Source: an uncultured Alphaproteobacteria bacterium | GTDB taxonomy: Bacteria; Pseudomonadota; Alphaproteobacteria; RF32; CAG-239 | Assembly (NCBI GenBank): GCA_944391465.1 | Contig: CALXTS010000011.1 | Span: forward strand, 1-50,324 | DNA length: 50,324 bases | Direction: 5' to 3' | Shown: positions 1 to 8,031 of the stretch, in pieces | Position numbering within the stretch: position 1 is the first letter of the stretch | Layout: each line of letters begins with the position of its first letter | Translations under genes and position numbers: made by a program | Notes under the pieces: generated by a model | What the model saw: the letters and a program-made list of their open reading frames with translations, nothing else | The model's database searches: none | What the model was told of the DNA's origin: nothing

Positions 1-534
1 GTAGTCCAAGCGCAATGTGTTACGCCGCCGACATGCGCTCAACTTGGCTATACCAAAACGGCTTCGGAGTGTTCGGGGCATACGTTTCTTAAATGTCCTT
101 TTGATATGTCCGTCGGGTATTGTGATTTGGAAACGACAACAACGCCTGTCCCAGATCCTGTTCCAACCTATAGCGTCGGAGATCCCTATGCTGTTAATAA
201 TGTAATAATCGGTACTATTTTAGCAGTCAATTCTAAATCTCTTACAATTGCATCTACACCTAGATTCATTAATGATGCTTCTGAGGTAAGCGAAACCCAA
301 TTGAATGAATTTTGTGAAAATATTGATATTGGCGGAGCAACTTGGGTTCATCTTTCCTCAGAAAATGAAGGAAACAAAGTAGCTTCTCTTTTTAAAATAA
401 ATGGTGCGATTACAATAAACGATGGAGATAACAATCCTTTTATGAGAATAAAATATTGTACATCAAATTCTTGTAGTAATAACCATTTTTTACATACTCA
501 CTATGGATCTTGTAAGGCCGAATTTATGAAATAA
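1..534 (+). CDS. Cysteine-rich surface or adhesin-like protein, 5'-truncated by the window edge
   Basis: The frame is open from base 1, so this is the C-terminal 177 residues of a longer protein. The first 40 residues hold a cysteine-rich module with the pattern CAQLGYTKTASEC, then LKCPFD and GYCD. I recall such modules, often in tandem, from predicted surface proteins of uncultured gut alphaproteobacteria; that is recollection, not a search result. A Thr/Pro-rich linker (TTTTPVPDPVP) follows, then a roughly 120-residue domain starting VGDPYAV, rich in small beta-forming residues and with four more cysteines near the end. An extracytoplasmic location is inferred from the cysteines, linker and composition. 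The gene ends just before a strong hairpin shared with the convergent neighbour. Confidence 0.7.
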   Translation, partial: VVQAQCVTPPTCAQLGYTKTASECSGHTFLKCPFDMSVGYCDLETTTTPVPDPVPTYSVGDPYAVNNVIIGTILAVNSKSLTIASTPRFINDASEVSETQLNEFCENIDIGGATWVHLSSENEGNKVASLFKINGAITINDGDNNPFMRIKYCTSNSCSNNHFLHTHYGSCKAEFMK

Positions 535-547
535 TTATCTTTTCAGT

Positions 548-577
548 AAAATACCCCGCATTTCTCGGGGTATTTTA
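548..577. terminator. Bidirectional intrinsic terminator
   Basis: Perfect 11-bp stem AAAATACCCCG/CGGGGTATTTT with a 7-nt loop. The A and T ends of the stem supply a U-tract in both directions. It lies between the stop of the cysteine-rich protein (plus strand) and the stop of the small lipoprotein (minus strand), so it probably serves both. Confidence 0.85.
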
Positions 578-739
578 CTACCATGGAATTCCGTTATGGC
601 ATAAATGCGGCGTTTTATTACAGTCCGTCGCGTTTTTCTCATGAAGTGCTATTCTTTCTTTTGGAAAATCGCCGACTTCTACATGACACGCCGTTGTTGC
701 TAAACAAATACCTAAACACAATATCATAATTCGAAGCAT
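578..739 (-). CDS. Small (53-aa) predicted lipoprotein
   Basis: Short ORF encoding 53 residues. It starts with MLRIMILCLGICLATTAC, a short basic start, hydrophobic stretch and lipobox-like ending, so Cys18 is the likely lipidated residue. The mature part is only about 36 residues and contains two further cysteines (in ATDCNKTPHLC). A good ribosome binding site, GGAGAGAA, sits 3 nt before the ATG and overlaps the stop codon of the upstream membrane-protein gene, indicating translational coupling. The ORF ends exactly at the shared terminator. Similar tiny lipoproteins accompany envelope genes in many proteobacteria, but I do not recognise the family. Confidence 0.65.
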   Translation of the reverse strand: MLRIMILCLGICLATTACHVEVGDFPKERIALHEKNATDCNKTPHLCHNGIPW

Positions 740-749
740 CTGTTCTCTC

Positions 750-1133
750 CTAAAATAACGGACGGAAATTTACTGTTTCCCATACTAAAAATATTGCCAA
801 GGCCATAAAAATTCTTGCTAGTTGGCTTAACCAGTTGCTTTTATCGTATGCGGCGGAGCTCTTCCATGTACCAACCATAATATTTACGGAAAACCATACC
901 AATAATAACAAGCTGGAAAGATAAAACAATGTCCACAAAATGGTCAGCTTTGGTGTATAAAACGGATGAAAATGATGCGTGTAATAATACAACATACTCA
1001 TACCTTTTGTTTGTTTGAGCAATAAGCCCCCTGTAACCGATACCATTATTTTTAAAATTATCAGCCCCGGCAAACCGAAAAGCCAAAAGGTTTCTTTTAA
1101 TGAAAGTTCGCCCTTAAAAAGTTTTGCTAACAT
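750..1133 (-). CDS. Small integral membrane protein of unknown function
   Basis: 127 residues with about three hydrophobic segments: roughly residues 17-42 (WLFGLPGLIILKIMVSVTGG), 62-90 (LTILWTLFYLSSLLLLVWFSV) and 103-122 (LARIFMALAIFLVWETV). No catalytic or binding motif is visible. Its stop codon overlaps the ribosome binding site of the 53-aa lipoprotein gene, so the two form a transcription unit ending at the hairpin at 548-577. A plausible sigma70-type promoter lies just upstream. I do not recognise the family. Confidence 0.7.
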   Translation of the reverse strand: MLAKLFKGELSLKETFWLFGLPGLIILKIMVSVTGGLLLKQTKGMSMLYYYTHHFHPFYTPKLTILWTLFYLSSLLLLVWFSVNIMVGTWKSSAAYDKSNWLSQLARIFMALAIFLVWETVNFRPLF

Positions 1134-1166
1134 TTTTTATTCTTTCTTGGTTTAAACAATGTTTGG

Positions 1167-1195
1167 AATTTAGCATTTTTAACCTTTTTTGACAA
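1167..1195 (-). promoter_or_regulatory. Candidate sigma70-type promoter for the small membrane protein operon
   Basis: Read on the minus strand: TTGTCA (-35), exactly 17 bp, then TAAATT (-10), placed 34 bp before the ATG at 1133. It is the only obvious promoter-like pair between the serine dehydratase gene and the membrane protein gene. The match is good but not perfect, and AT-rich DNA yields such matches by chance. Confidence 0.45.
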
Positions 1196-1212
1196 GATAA
1201 ATATATACCTTT

Positions 1213-2595
1213 CTAACAATTGGTAACATTTACCGCCAACCCTCCCAATGAGGTTTCTTTATAATTTTTGTTCATATCTTTTCCGGTGTCATACATTGTT
1301 TTTATGACGCTATCCAAGCTAACGATATGTTCTCCGCTTCCCTTCATGGCTAATCGTGCCGAGTTTACCGCTTTTACCGCACCCATCGCGTTGCGCTCTA
1401 TACACGGAACCTGAACTAATCCGTTTATCGGGTCACACGTTAATCCTAAATTATGCTCCATGGCTATTTCTGCCGCATTTTCTATTTGTTGACTATTTCC
1501 GCCCATGGCCGCAGCAAGACCTGCCGCCGCCATTGAACAGGCAACACCAACCTCTCCTTGACAGCCGACTTCTGCTCCCGAAATTGAGGCGTTACTCCTG
1601 TATAGACTACATATCGCCGAAGCTGTTGTCAGAAAAACTTTTATGCCTTCTTCCATGCTAAAGGGAGATTTTTCCGCGGCGAATCTTTCATAATAACGCA
1701 TTACCGACGGCATAATCCCCGCAGAGCCCATCGTTGGAGCCGTAACTATCTGTCCGCCTGATGCGTTTTCCTCTGCTACTGCAAAACCCCATAAATTTAT
1801 CCAATCTATTGTCATTAACGGATCAACATCATTGTTGCGGAATTTTTCTTCCAATCTCTCATAAATTTCCGAGGCTCTTCTTTTTATATTTAACCCTCCG
1901 GGAAGTATTCCTCGTGCATGCATTCCCCTGTCTATGGAATTTTGCATAACTCTGTTTATTTTCTTTATTTCATTCAAAACTTCTTCCTCAGAGTGAATGG
2001 ATTTCTCATTTGCAAATACCAACTCCGAAATACTTATTTTGTTTTCATCACATAACTGTATCAGTTCTCTGCATGAAGAAAAATCATAAGGTACTTTATA
2101 GGGCTTTCTTTCTATTCTTCTGGCAACTTCATCCCTTCTGGCTATGGTTCCCCCGCCTACCGAAAAGTAAACTTCCTCAAGCAGGATTTTTCCTTTCTCA
2201 TCTTTTGCCGTAAATCTCATTCCGTTGGAATGTTCCGGCAAGAAAATTTCTTTCTCAAAGACAATATTCTTTCCAAGCTCAAACGGGATAATCTTTTTTT
2301 GGTCAAGGTGCAGTAGTTTATCTCTTTCAACAGCGTTTACATACGGCTTTTCCGGATCAATGGCTTCTGCCTCAAGCCCCATTAAACCATAAACTATCGC
2401 TTTGACCGTGCCATGACCGAATCCTGTTAGCGCTAATGAACCATACAAAACAACATCTATTTCGGAAACTTTATCAAAAAAGCCTTGTTCTTTCAAATTA
2501 TCCAAATATCTTTTGGCTGCGCGCATCGGACCAACCGTATGTGAACTTGATGGCCCTACTCCGATAGAAAAAATCTCAAATAAACTGTAATACAT
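1213..2595 (-). CDS. sdaA: L-serine dehydratase (L-serine ammonia-lyase), single-chain, [4Fe-4S]
   Basis: 460 residues, the usual size of single-chain bacterial enzymes. It deaminates L-serine to pyruvate and ammonia in the cytoplasm using a [4Fe-4S] cluster rather than PLP. Family signatures are visible: the N-terminal [20 protein letters not shown], the cysteine-containing core [20 protein letters not shown], and [18 protein letters not shown]. The protein ends in cysteine (NVTNC); in the Legionella enzyme a C-terminal cysteine acts as a tail-in-mouth ligand to the cluster, and the same may hold here. The start overlaps the stop of the upstream M49-like peptidase gene (TAATG), suggesting coupled translation: peptidase then amino-acid catabolism. 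The cluster is oxygen-sensitive, consistent with an anaerobic lifestyle. Confidence 0.95.
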   Translation of the reverse strand: MYYSLFEIFSIGVGPSSSHTVGPMRAAKRYLDNLKEQGFFDKVSEIDVVLYGSLALTGFGHGTVKAIVYGLMGLEAEAIDPEKPYVNAVERDKLLHLDQKKIIPFELGKNIVFEKEIFLPEHSNGMRFTAKDEKGKILLEEVYFSVGGGTIARRDEVARRIERKPYKVPYDFSSCRELIQLCDENKISISELVFANEKSIHSEEEVLNEIKKINRVMQNSIDRGMHARGILPGGLNIKRRASEIYERLEEKFRNNDVDPLMTIDWINLWGFAVAEENASGGQIVTAPTMGSAGIMPSVMRYYERFAAEKSPFSMEEGIKVFLTTASAICSLYRSNASISGAEVGCQGEVGVACSMAAAGLAAAMGGNSQQIENAAEIAMEHNLGLTCDPINGLVQVPCIERNAMGAVKAVNSARLAMKGSGEHIVSLDSVIKTMYDTGKDMNKNYKETSLGGLAVNVTNC

Positions 2596-4307
2596 TATAA
2601 ATATGTCCTGATATCTTTATATGGCCTTATACCCAAGGATTTTTGCGTTGAGGCTATGTGTTCGTGAATATCTCCCCAATTCGAATACTTGTCAATAAAT
2701 GCCTGCGCTTTTTCTGGTGATTTTGAAAGTTGCAATTCTATGGTTTCTTCTAAAATTTTATACATTACCGGATGTATTTTTTCAAAATCAATCCGCAGAT
2801 GTCCCGCTTCATCAAAGGAAATGGCTTCATGCTCCAGTAAATAGTTAAAATGAATTAAATCTGCAACACGATGCGGTTGTATTAACTGCGGTTTGCTCTT
2901 TAAAAACAATCGAACTATCCATGTCGTATAAACCTCTTTTAACCTTTGTTCACTGATAATCCCGCTTTTAACGTATTCCGGCATAAAAGTTATGGATATG
3001 ACATCGGCTTTATTTTCTTCTATAACATGTTTATAAAGCCCCAAAGCATTTTGAAAATTGCTGTCAGGCCCCAAAGAATGTCCGTTTTCATGGCCTATGA
3101 CAAATATATGCTCGGCTTCCGGATTAAAATATTTATGCAAACTTTTATCAACCAAAGCATCCAGCATACGGCGAGTTCTTTGTTCATCTTGGCTTTGTCG
3201 TACTTGGCGGTGATATACATTACGGCGACCTCCGCCCAATTTAATCGACAACTTATCATTATTGGGAAGATTTTGCGCTATGGTAATTCCCCCTCGGCAT
3301 TGCGCATAATCTCCAAATAATCCCGCAATGTCGGCATCAACCATGGTTTGTTTTAATTCTCCTTCCGACGCTACCGACTGCTTATATTTATCAGCATAGG
3401 GCATTAATTTTGCCAATTGTGCCATTTGCTCCTTAAACTTCAATATTAATTGAGTCCCTTCTTGATTATTAATTCCGACGCGCACACCTAACATGTCTTT
3501 TGAATTAACTTCTACTCCTGTTGCTTCAAGCTCTACAGATAATTCTTTATTATCAAAAACCGTCGGAGTCATTTCATCATCATAATTTTCTCGGCTGATG
3601 GTAAATTCAAGATTGGTGTTTTGCATTTGAGCCCAATGTCTGTCTGCCAACATATCCATATCCTCATTATTTTGGATAAGTGCTTGAGCCTGCCAACCTA
3701 GGAAGTCTTTTAAAAGTGCATCATTCGCGTAATGTGCCGCTACTTCTAATTCATTAGCCACAGCAGAAAATTCTTTGGAAAAATACTCCGTATAGTCAAT
3801 TCCTATTAAATCTGCTCCGTTTCGGCGAACCATTGTTCGTCCGCTCAGAATTTTTTTGACTTCTGAAATTTTTCCTTCTTTTAACATTCTTAAAAGTATT
3901 GAATGAAATTCTTCAACACTCAAATCCTGCGGATAGAAATTTTTCCCCTTAAAAGCATGAACATCTGCAAAAATATGTATCGGCTCCGCATCAACTCCGT
4001 TTAATCCCTCAACTCCGTTTAACGAATTGAATAATTTTAATGATTTTTCCGCATGTGATGAACTTTTTGCTGCTTCTTCCAAACCCTGCTTTAGTTTTCT
4101 ATTAAGCGGATGATCTTGTTCCAATGCAACTTCATTCATTATTCTTCCGGCATTCATCAAGTGTCGAAGGGCTTTTTTATCCCCTTCCGCTAAAGACTGA
4201 AAACCTGAAAAATTTTCATCAATTAATTCTATCGATAACATTTGCTCTCCGAGCATTTTATCTAACTCGGATTCCGAATATCTTAACTCGTGTCCGTCAA
4301 TTTGCAT
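2595..4307 (-). CDS. M49-like (dipeptidyl-peptidase III-type) zinc metallopeptidase
   Basis: 570 residues. Two zinc-peptidase motifs sit at the expected order and distance: HENGH at residues 406-410, with the two histidine ligands and catalytic Glu, and EENKAD at 430-435, supplying the third ligand. Classical M49 dipeptidyl-peptidase III has an HExxGH hexapeptide followed by EExxAE; some bacterial relatives have the shorter HExxH as seen here. No signal peptide is evident, so it is probably cytoplasmic. The N-terminal 400 residues are mostly helical with few recognisable features, and the protein is shorter than eukaryotic DPP III. Its start overlaps the Memo-AMMECR1 gene by 11 bp and its stop overlaps the sdaA start. 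Peptide degradation is inferred; the exact activity is not known. Confidence 0.65.
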   Translation of the reverse strand: MQIDGHELRYSESELDKMLGEQMLSIELIDENFSGFQSLAEGDKKALRHLMNAGRIMNEVALEQDHPLNRKLKQGLEEAAKSSSHAEKSLKLFNSLNGVEGLNGVDAEPIHIFADVHAFKGKNFYPQDLSVEEFHSILLRMLKEGKISEVKKILSGRTMVRRNGADLIGIDYTEYFSKEFSAVANELEVAAHYANDALLKDFLGWQAQALIQNNEDMDMLADRHWAQMQNTNLEFTISRENYDDEMTPTVFDNKELSVELEATGVEVNSKDMLGVRVGINNQEGTQLILKFKEQMAQLAKLMPYADKYKQSVASEGELKQTMVDADIAGLFGDYAQCRGGITIAQNLPNNDKLSIKLGGGRRNVYHRQVRQSQDEQRTRRMLDALVDKSLHKYFNPEAEHIFVIGHENGHSLGPDSNFQNALGLYKHVIEENKADVISITFMPEYVKSGIISEQRLKEVYTTWIVRLFLKSKPQLIQPHRVADLIHFNYLLEHEAISFDEAGHLRIDFEKIHPVMYKILEETIELQLSKSPEKAQAFIDKYSNWGDIHEHIASTQKSLGIRPYKDIRTYL

Positions 4308-5862
4308 TCTTCTTTATCTCCACCACTCTAAAACGATATACTTTTATATTATTTGACCAATAGGAAGGGCTTAATCCCGCTTTAATTTTTAAATTGTTAA
4401 GAAACTCTTTTGACTCAGGAAGCTGTTTCCAAACAGACGGAAGGAATAGCCCTTGTCTGTCTCCGTCTCTGATGACTAGACCGTCAATACCCGGTTGAAG
4501 TTGTTTCAATAAATCTTCCTCATCTTTGTAATTTATCGGTTCATAGCCACTTAAAAGAGAGATACTGATATCCAGTAACGGCAACTCCTCCGGTTTAACC
4601 GGCTCAAAACGCTCGTCTTCCATTGCGGCGGCATATGCATTGGCTGCAATATCTAACGCTACTGCTTGGCGTGGGAAAAGGCTGCCTATGCATCCACGCA
4701 AATTGCCTTGTTTATTTAGAGTGACAAAAGAAGCTCCTTTATTAAATAAGACATCAGGATATTCTTTGCGGGATGGTTTATATTTTTCATTAAACTTTAT
4801 TGCCGTTTCTAATGATTTTTGTGCGATTTCAATTAATTTTTCTCCGTTATGGCGGGCAAAGTTATTTAGGTTTTCAACTTCTTGTTCTAACGGTGTTTTT
4901 TTTATCTCACTTTCTTTACTTTTATCAAAAATCCATGAAGCATATCCGACAACACGATCTTTTCCTCCCGTAACATCTCCTGAATTGGCCATATCTATCA
5001 AACGCGGATGCAAATTGCCGTATTTTGACAATAATATTGCCGCATTAATTCCTATTGCTCCACAGGACTGATGCTCTTCAAGAGGCTGTGATTTTTCAAC
5101 CATATCAATTGTAACTCCATCAACAATCTTTGCGGTATCATAATCTAAGTAATGTGATAAATCTGCCGAGATTACAACCAATACATCTTTTCTTTTGATA
5201 AAAGGCTTTAGAGCATCGGCTAAAATCTGAGGTTCAACTTGCCCATATACTAACGGAACTATCGTAAAATTACTTAATATCTTTTGCAAGAACGGTAATT
5301 GAACCTCCAAAGAATGTTCTTTTTTATGGGCCGCTTCGTTATAAGAAAAACCTTCAAATGTTGAAAGAATTTTTGTGATTTCATCATCTATCTGGATGTT
5401 TCCTAATGCGTTTTTAAAACTTTTAGACGGAGAAAGCGCCACTCCTTTTAAAGCAACATAGTGTGATGGCCCTATCAGTATAACTTTTTTTATCTCTTTT
5501 TGGAAGGGTAACAATTTTTTGTATGCATTGGCTGCTATTTGTGCCGAATATTGGTATCCGGCATGGGGGACAATAATTATATGCGGGCGTTGTGTATTTC
5601 CGCTTTGAGCTTGCTGCAAATAATTATCAACCATATCCGACAACTGATAAACATCTGCCGGATAAAACAGTCCGGCGACTGCCGGAATTCTTACATCATT
5701 CAAATCTTCATCCTTTAATGCATAATCATTTATAACCTCGGAGTTAGAAGAGGTGTGTTTATAAAAATACATATAGTTCAAAAACAATAGAATAACTATC
5801 GCTATTCCCCATAAAGTATAATAAAGCCATCCATGTGAAGACGAATCCGAATCTTTTTTCAT
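4297..5862 (-). CDS. Membrane-anchored Memo-AMMECR1 fusion protein (AmmeMemoRadiSam family)
   Basis: 521 residues in three parts. Residues about 14-32 form one transmembrane helix (LYYTLWGIAIVILLFLNYMY). Residues about 55-310 are a Memo domain: VAGLFYPAD, PHAGYQYSA, GPSHYVALKG and HQSCGAIGINAAIL carry the conserved His and Cys positions of the metal-binding pocket. Residues about 330-515 are an AMMECR1 domain with the hallmark LRGCIG in GNLRGCIGSLFPR, then AYAAAMEDERFEPV. In the AmmeMemoRadiSam group these two domains are found with a radical SAM enzyme; none lies next to this gene. The biochemical role of the group is not established. The ribosome binding site AAAGGA precedes the ATG by 8 nt. 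It is the first gene of an operon with the M49-like peptidase and sdaA. Confidence 0.85.
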   Translation of the reverse strand: MKKDSDSSSHGWLYYTLWGIAIVILLFLNYMYFYKHTSSNSEVINDYALKDEDLNDVRIPAVAGLFYPADVYQLSDMVDNYLQQAQSGNTQRPHIIIVPHAGYQYSAQIAANAYKKLLPFQKEIKKVILIGPSHYVALKGVALSPSKSFKNALGNIQIDDEITKILSTFEGFSYNEAAHKKEHSLEVQLPFLQKILSNFTIVPLVYGQVEPQILADALKPFIKRKDVLVVISADLSHYLDYDTAKIVDGVTIDMVEKSQPLEEHQSCGAIGINAAILLSKYGNLHPRLIDMANSGDVTGGKDRVVGYASWIFDKSKESEIKKTPLEQEVENLNNFARHNGEKLIEIAQKSLETAIKFNEKYKPSRKEYPDVLFNKGASFVTLNKQGNLRGCIGSLFPRQAVALDIAANAYAAAMEDERFEPVKPEELPLLDISISLLSGYEPINYKDEEDLLKQLQPGIDGLVIRDGDRQGLFLPSVWKQLPESKEFLNNLKIKAGLSPSYWSNNIKVYRFRVVEIKKNAN

Positions 5863-5910
5863 TGTATTTCCTTTAAACCTTTTTCCCGTTTAAGAATAGA
5901 AAATCTGCCG

Positions 5911-6579
5911 TTAATTTTTTGCTAATGCCTTATAAAAACATTCAAAATCAGAAAAATGCTCAACACCTTTCCATTGGGTTTCTTTTTCTTCCCATATCGG
6001 CGTTCCGATGCGTATTGCTCTTGCATGTGCGGCTTGTGCACAGCGGCTGTCTTGCGGAGAATCGCCTATCATCCAAACTTTTTCAGGGGTAATCTCTTCC
6101 GGTTTTAACAGACCTTTTAATGCAAAAAATATCTGCTCAGGATAAGGTTTATCTCTCTCAGCCTCATGTCCGCTCACTATTTTACAGAAATATTCAGACT
6201 TAAATAAAATGGAAACCTCTCGCTCCAACAACACTTTGTCTTTATTACTTACAATTATCATCGGAATATTTTTTTTATTAAAGAAATCAAGCACCTCAGG
6301 AACTTTTGAAAACGTTTGAATCAAGGACGGCATTTGTTCTAAATACAATTTTCTATACCTCTCATATGCCTCCTCATAATGCTCTTTTCCGAAAATATTA
6401 GGGAAATTATCGCGAAATGATAAATCTGGGTTTCTTTGTTTTTTTACTTCTTCCCATGGCGGAAGATTATACTCAGTTAAAACTTCATTGACGACCTTTA
6501 CCAGAATCGGTCGGGTAACTGCAAGCGTGTTATCCCAATCAAACAAAACATATTGTAAATTCTTGATATTCAAATTCAT
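5911..6579 (-). CDS. HAD-superfamily hydrolase, phosphoglycolate phosphatase-like
   Basis: The start chosen is the ATG at 6579 (MNLNIKNLQYVLFDWDNTLA), giving 222 residues; a longer reading frame runs back into serS in another frame, but its first 62 residues look unlike a HAD protein. Motif I is FDWDNTLA (nucleophile Asp), motif II is IIVSNKD, motif III is the Lys in AERDKPYPEQ, and motif IV is WMIGDSPQDSRCA. An alpha-helical cap lies between motifs I and II. This arrangement fits the Gph/PGP type that dephosphorylates small phosphomonoesters; the real substrate is unknown. It lies just downstream of serS and behind that gene's terminator, with a weak ribosome binding site. Confidence 0.8.
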   Translation of the reverse strand: MNLNIKNLQYVLFDWDNTLAVTRPILVKVVNEVLTEYNLPPWEEVKKQRNPDLSFRDNFPNIFGKEHYEEAYERYRKLYLEQMPSLIQTFSKVPEVLDFFNKKNIPMIIVSNKDKVLLEREVSILFKSEYFCKIVSGHEAERDKPYPEQIFFALKGLLKPEEITPEKVWMIGDSPQDSRCAQAAHARAIRIGTPIWEEKETQWKGVEHFSDFECFYKALAKN

Positions 6580-6605
6580 CTTTTTTTCAAATTCATCTTT
6601 TTCCC

Positions 6606-6636
6606 AATAAAAAGTTACCCGGAATAACCGGGTAAT
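6606..6636 (-). terminator. Intrinsic terminator after serS
   Basis: On the minus strand, TTACCCGG - TTATT - CCGGGTAA is a perfect 8-bp stem followed by CTTTTTATT. It begins a few bases after the serS stop codon and separates serS from the HAD gene, which would then be expressed by read-through or its own weak promoter. Confidence 0.7.
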
Positions 6637-6640
6637 CTTT

Positions 6641-7918
6641 CTAAATATTTTTTCCGATTTTTGTTTTTCCGCCCATGTAGGGTTGAAGTTTAAGCGGAAT
6701 ATTAACACTTCCGTCAGCATTCTGATGATTTTCCAAAAACGGAACCAATGCTCTTGGTGTGGCAATTCCCGTGTTGTTTAATGTGTGCGCAAATTTTACG
6801 CGACCGTCCGCATTATCCCGATAACGCAAATTGGTGCGACGAGCCTGCCAATCCGTTACATTAGAGCAGGAGTGTGTTTCTCTGTAACAATTCTGTGTCG
6901 GTACCCAAGCCTCCAAATCATATTGACGATACTTTGGCGCACCCATGTCTCCGGTACAAACTTCCAACACCTGATAAGGTAATTCCAAATCCTGTAAAAC
7001 TTCTTCAGATATCGCCAATAATTTTTGATGCCATTTTTCACTCTCGTTAATGTCATTTTTACAAATAACAAATTGCTCGGTTTTCATGAACTGATGAACA
7101 CGTGTCAATCCGCGGGTATCTTTCCCTGCCGCTCCGGCTTCTCTTCTGAAGCAAGGAGAAAATCCGGCATAGAGAATCGGCAACTCATTTTCTTGTAAAA
7201 TTTCATCCGCTCGCAAAGAATTCAAAATCAATTCCGCCGTTCCCGATAAATAAATATCATCTGCAGGCATATAATAAATTTCATCTCTTGCAAAAGGAAG
7301 ATATCCTTGTCCATAAAGAGGCTTTTCTTTTGAAATTGACGGAACCGTTATAACCGTAAATCCATTATCTCTCAATTTATCCAAAACCATCATATGGATT
7401 GCCAATTCCAATCTTGCCAAATCATTTTTTATGGCATATGTGCGAGAACCGCAAACCTTGGCTATCCGCTCCATTTCGCTCCAATCATTCAGTTCCATCA
7501 GCTCAACATGGTCGCGTGGCGTAAAATCAAAGGTTCGCGGAGTCCCCACTTTGCGACGGACGACATTGGCGCTATCATCCGGCCCTAAAGGACTTTCCTT
7601 ACTCGGAAGGTTCGGCATACGCCACATAATCTCATCAAATTTTGCCTGTTCCGCAGCTAGTGCTTCTTGTTGAACTTTCAGTTCTTCGCCGATGCTCTTA
7701 CTTTTAGCTATAATCTCCGGACGCTCTTCTGCTGAAGCAGACTTTATTGAATTACTCAAACGATTTTTTTCTTCGGACAGAGATTGTGATGAGGTTTTCA
7801 ATTTATTAATATCTTTATAAAGTTTAATCAGGTCTTCAATATTAATGGTGCAGCCTTTTTTAGCCAGACCTTCTTCTACCTCTTTTTGGTTTTCTACTAT
7901 AAATTTGATATCTAACAT
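6641..7918 (-). CDS. serS: Seryl-tRNA synthetase
   Basis: 425 residues, typical for bacterial SerRS. It charges tRNA-Ser with serine in the cytoplasm. The N-terminal ~110 residues form the long antiparallel coiled coil that grips the tRNA variable arm (LYKDINKLKTSSQSLSEEKN region). The class II catalytic core has motif 2 at FSPCFRREAGAAGKDTRG and motif 3 at NNTGIATPRALVPFLEN, with TAELILNSL in the active-site region. The start at 7918 gives the standard N-terminus MLDIKFIVENQ. It is divergent from trpS, so the two synthetases share a 113-bp promoter region. Confidence 0.97.
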   Translation of the reverse strand: MLDIKFIVENQKEVEEGLAKKGCTINIEDLIKLYKDINKLKTSSQSLSEEKNRLSNSIKSASAEERPEIIAKSKSIGEELKVQQEALAAEQAKFDEIMWRMPNLPSKESPLGPDDSANVVRRKVGTPRTFDFTPRDHVELMELNDWSEMERIAKVCGSRTYAIKNDLARLELAIHMMVLDKLRDNGFTVITVPSISKEKPLYGQGYLPFARDEIYYMPADDIYLSGTAELILNSLRADEILQENELPILYAGFSPCFRREAGAAGKDTRGLTRVHQFMKTEQFVICKNDINESEKWHQKLLAISEEVLQDLELPYQVLEVCTGDMGAPKYRQYDLEAWVPTQNCYRETHSCSNVTDWQARRTNLRYRDNADGRVKFAHTLNNTGIATPRALVPFLENHQNADGSVNIPLKLQPYMGGKTKIGKNI

Positions 7919-7970
7919 TTATCTCGTGTCCTAAATTATTATAAGTTATAGTTTTTGATTGATTTTAAGC

Positions 7971-7985
7971 GTTACTTAGAGTAAC
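7971..7985. promoter_or_regulatory. Perfect inverted repeat in the serS/trpS divergent promoter region
   Basis: GTTACT-TAG-AGTAAC, a 6-bp perfect dyad with a 3-nt spacer, near the middle of the 113-bp region between two divergent aminoacyl-tRNA synthetase genes. It could be a small operator or a leader hairpin of either transcript. No T-box specifier structure is visible. Six-base dyads are common by chance. Confidence 0.25.
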
Positions 7986-8031
7986 AATTTTACAAATAAA
8001 AACAACCAAAAAAATAAGGATAGCCACTAAA

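Noticed and set aside
6580..6765. Longer start for the HAD gene inside serS
   Set aside because: The extra 62 residues lie in another frame of serS and lack features of the HAD family; the family start FDWDNT is near the internal ATG at 6579.
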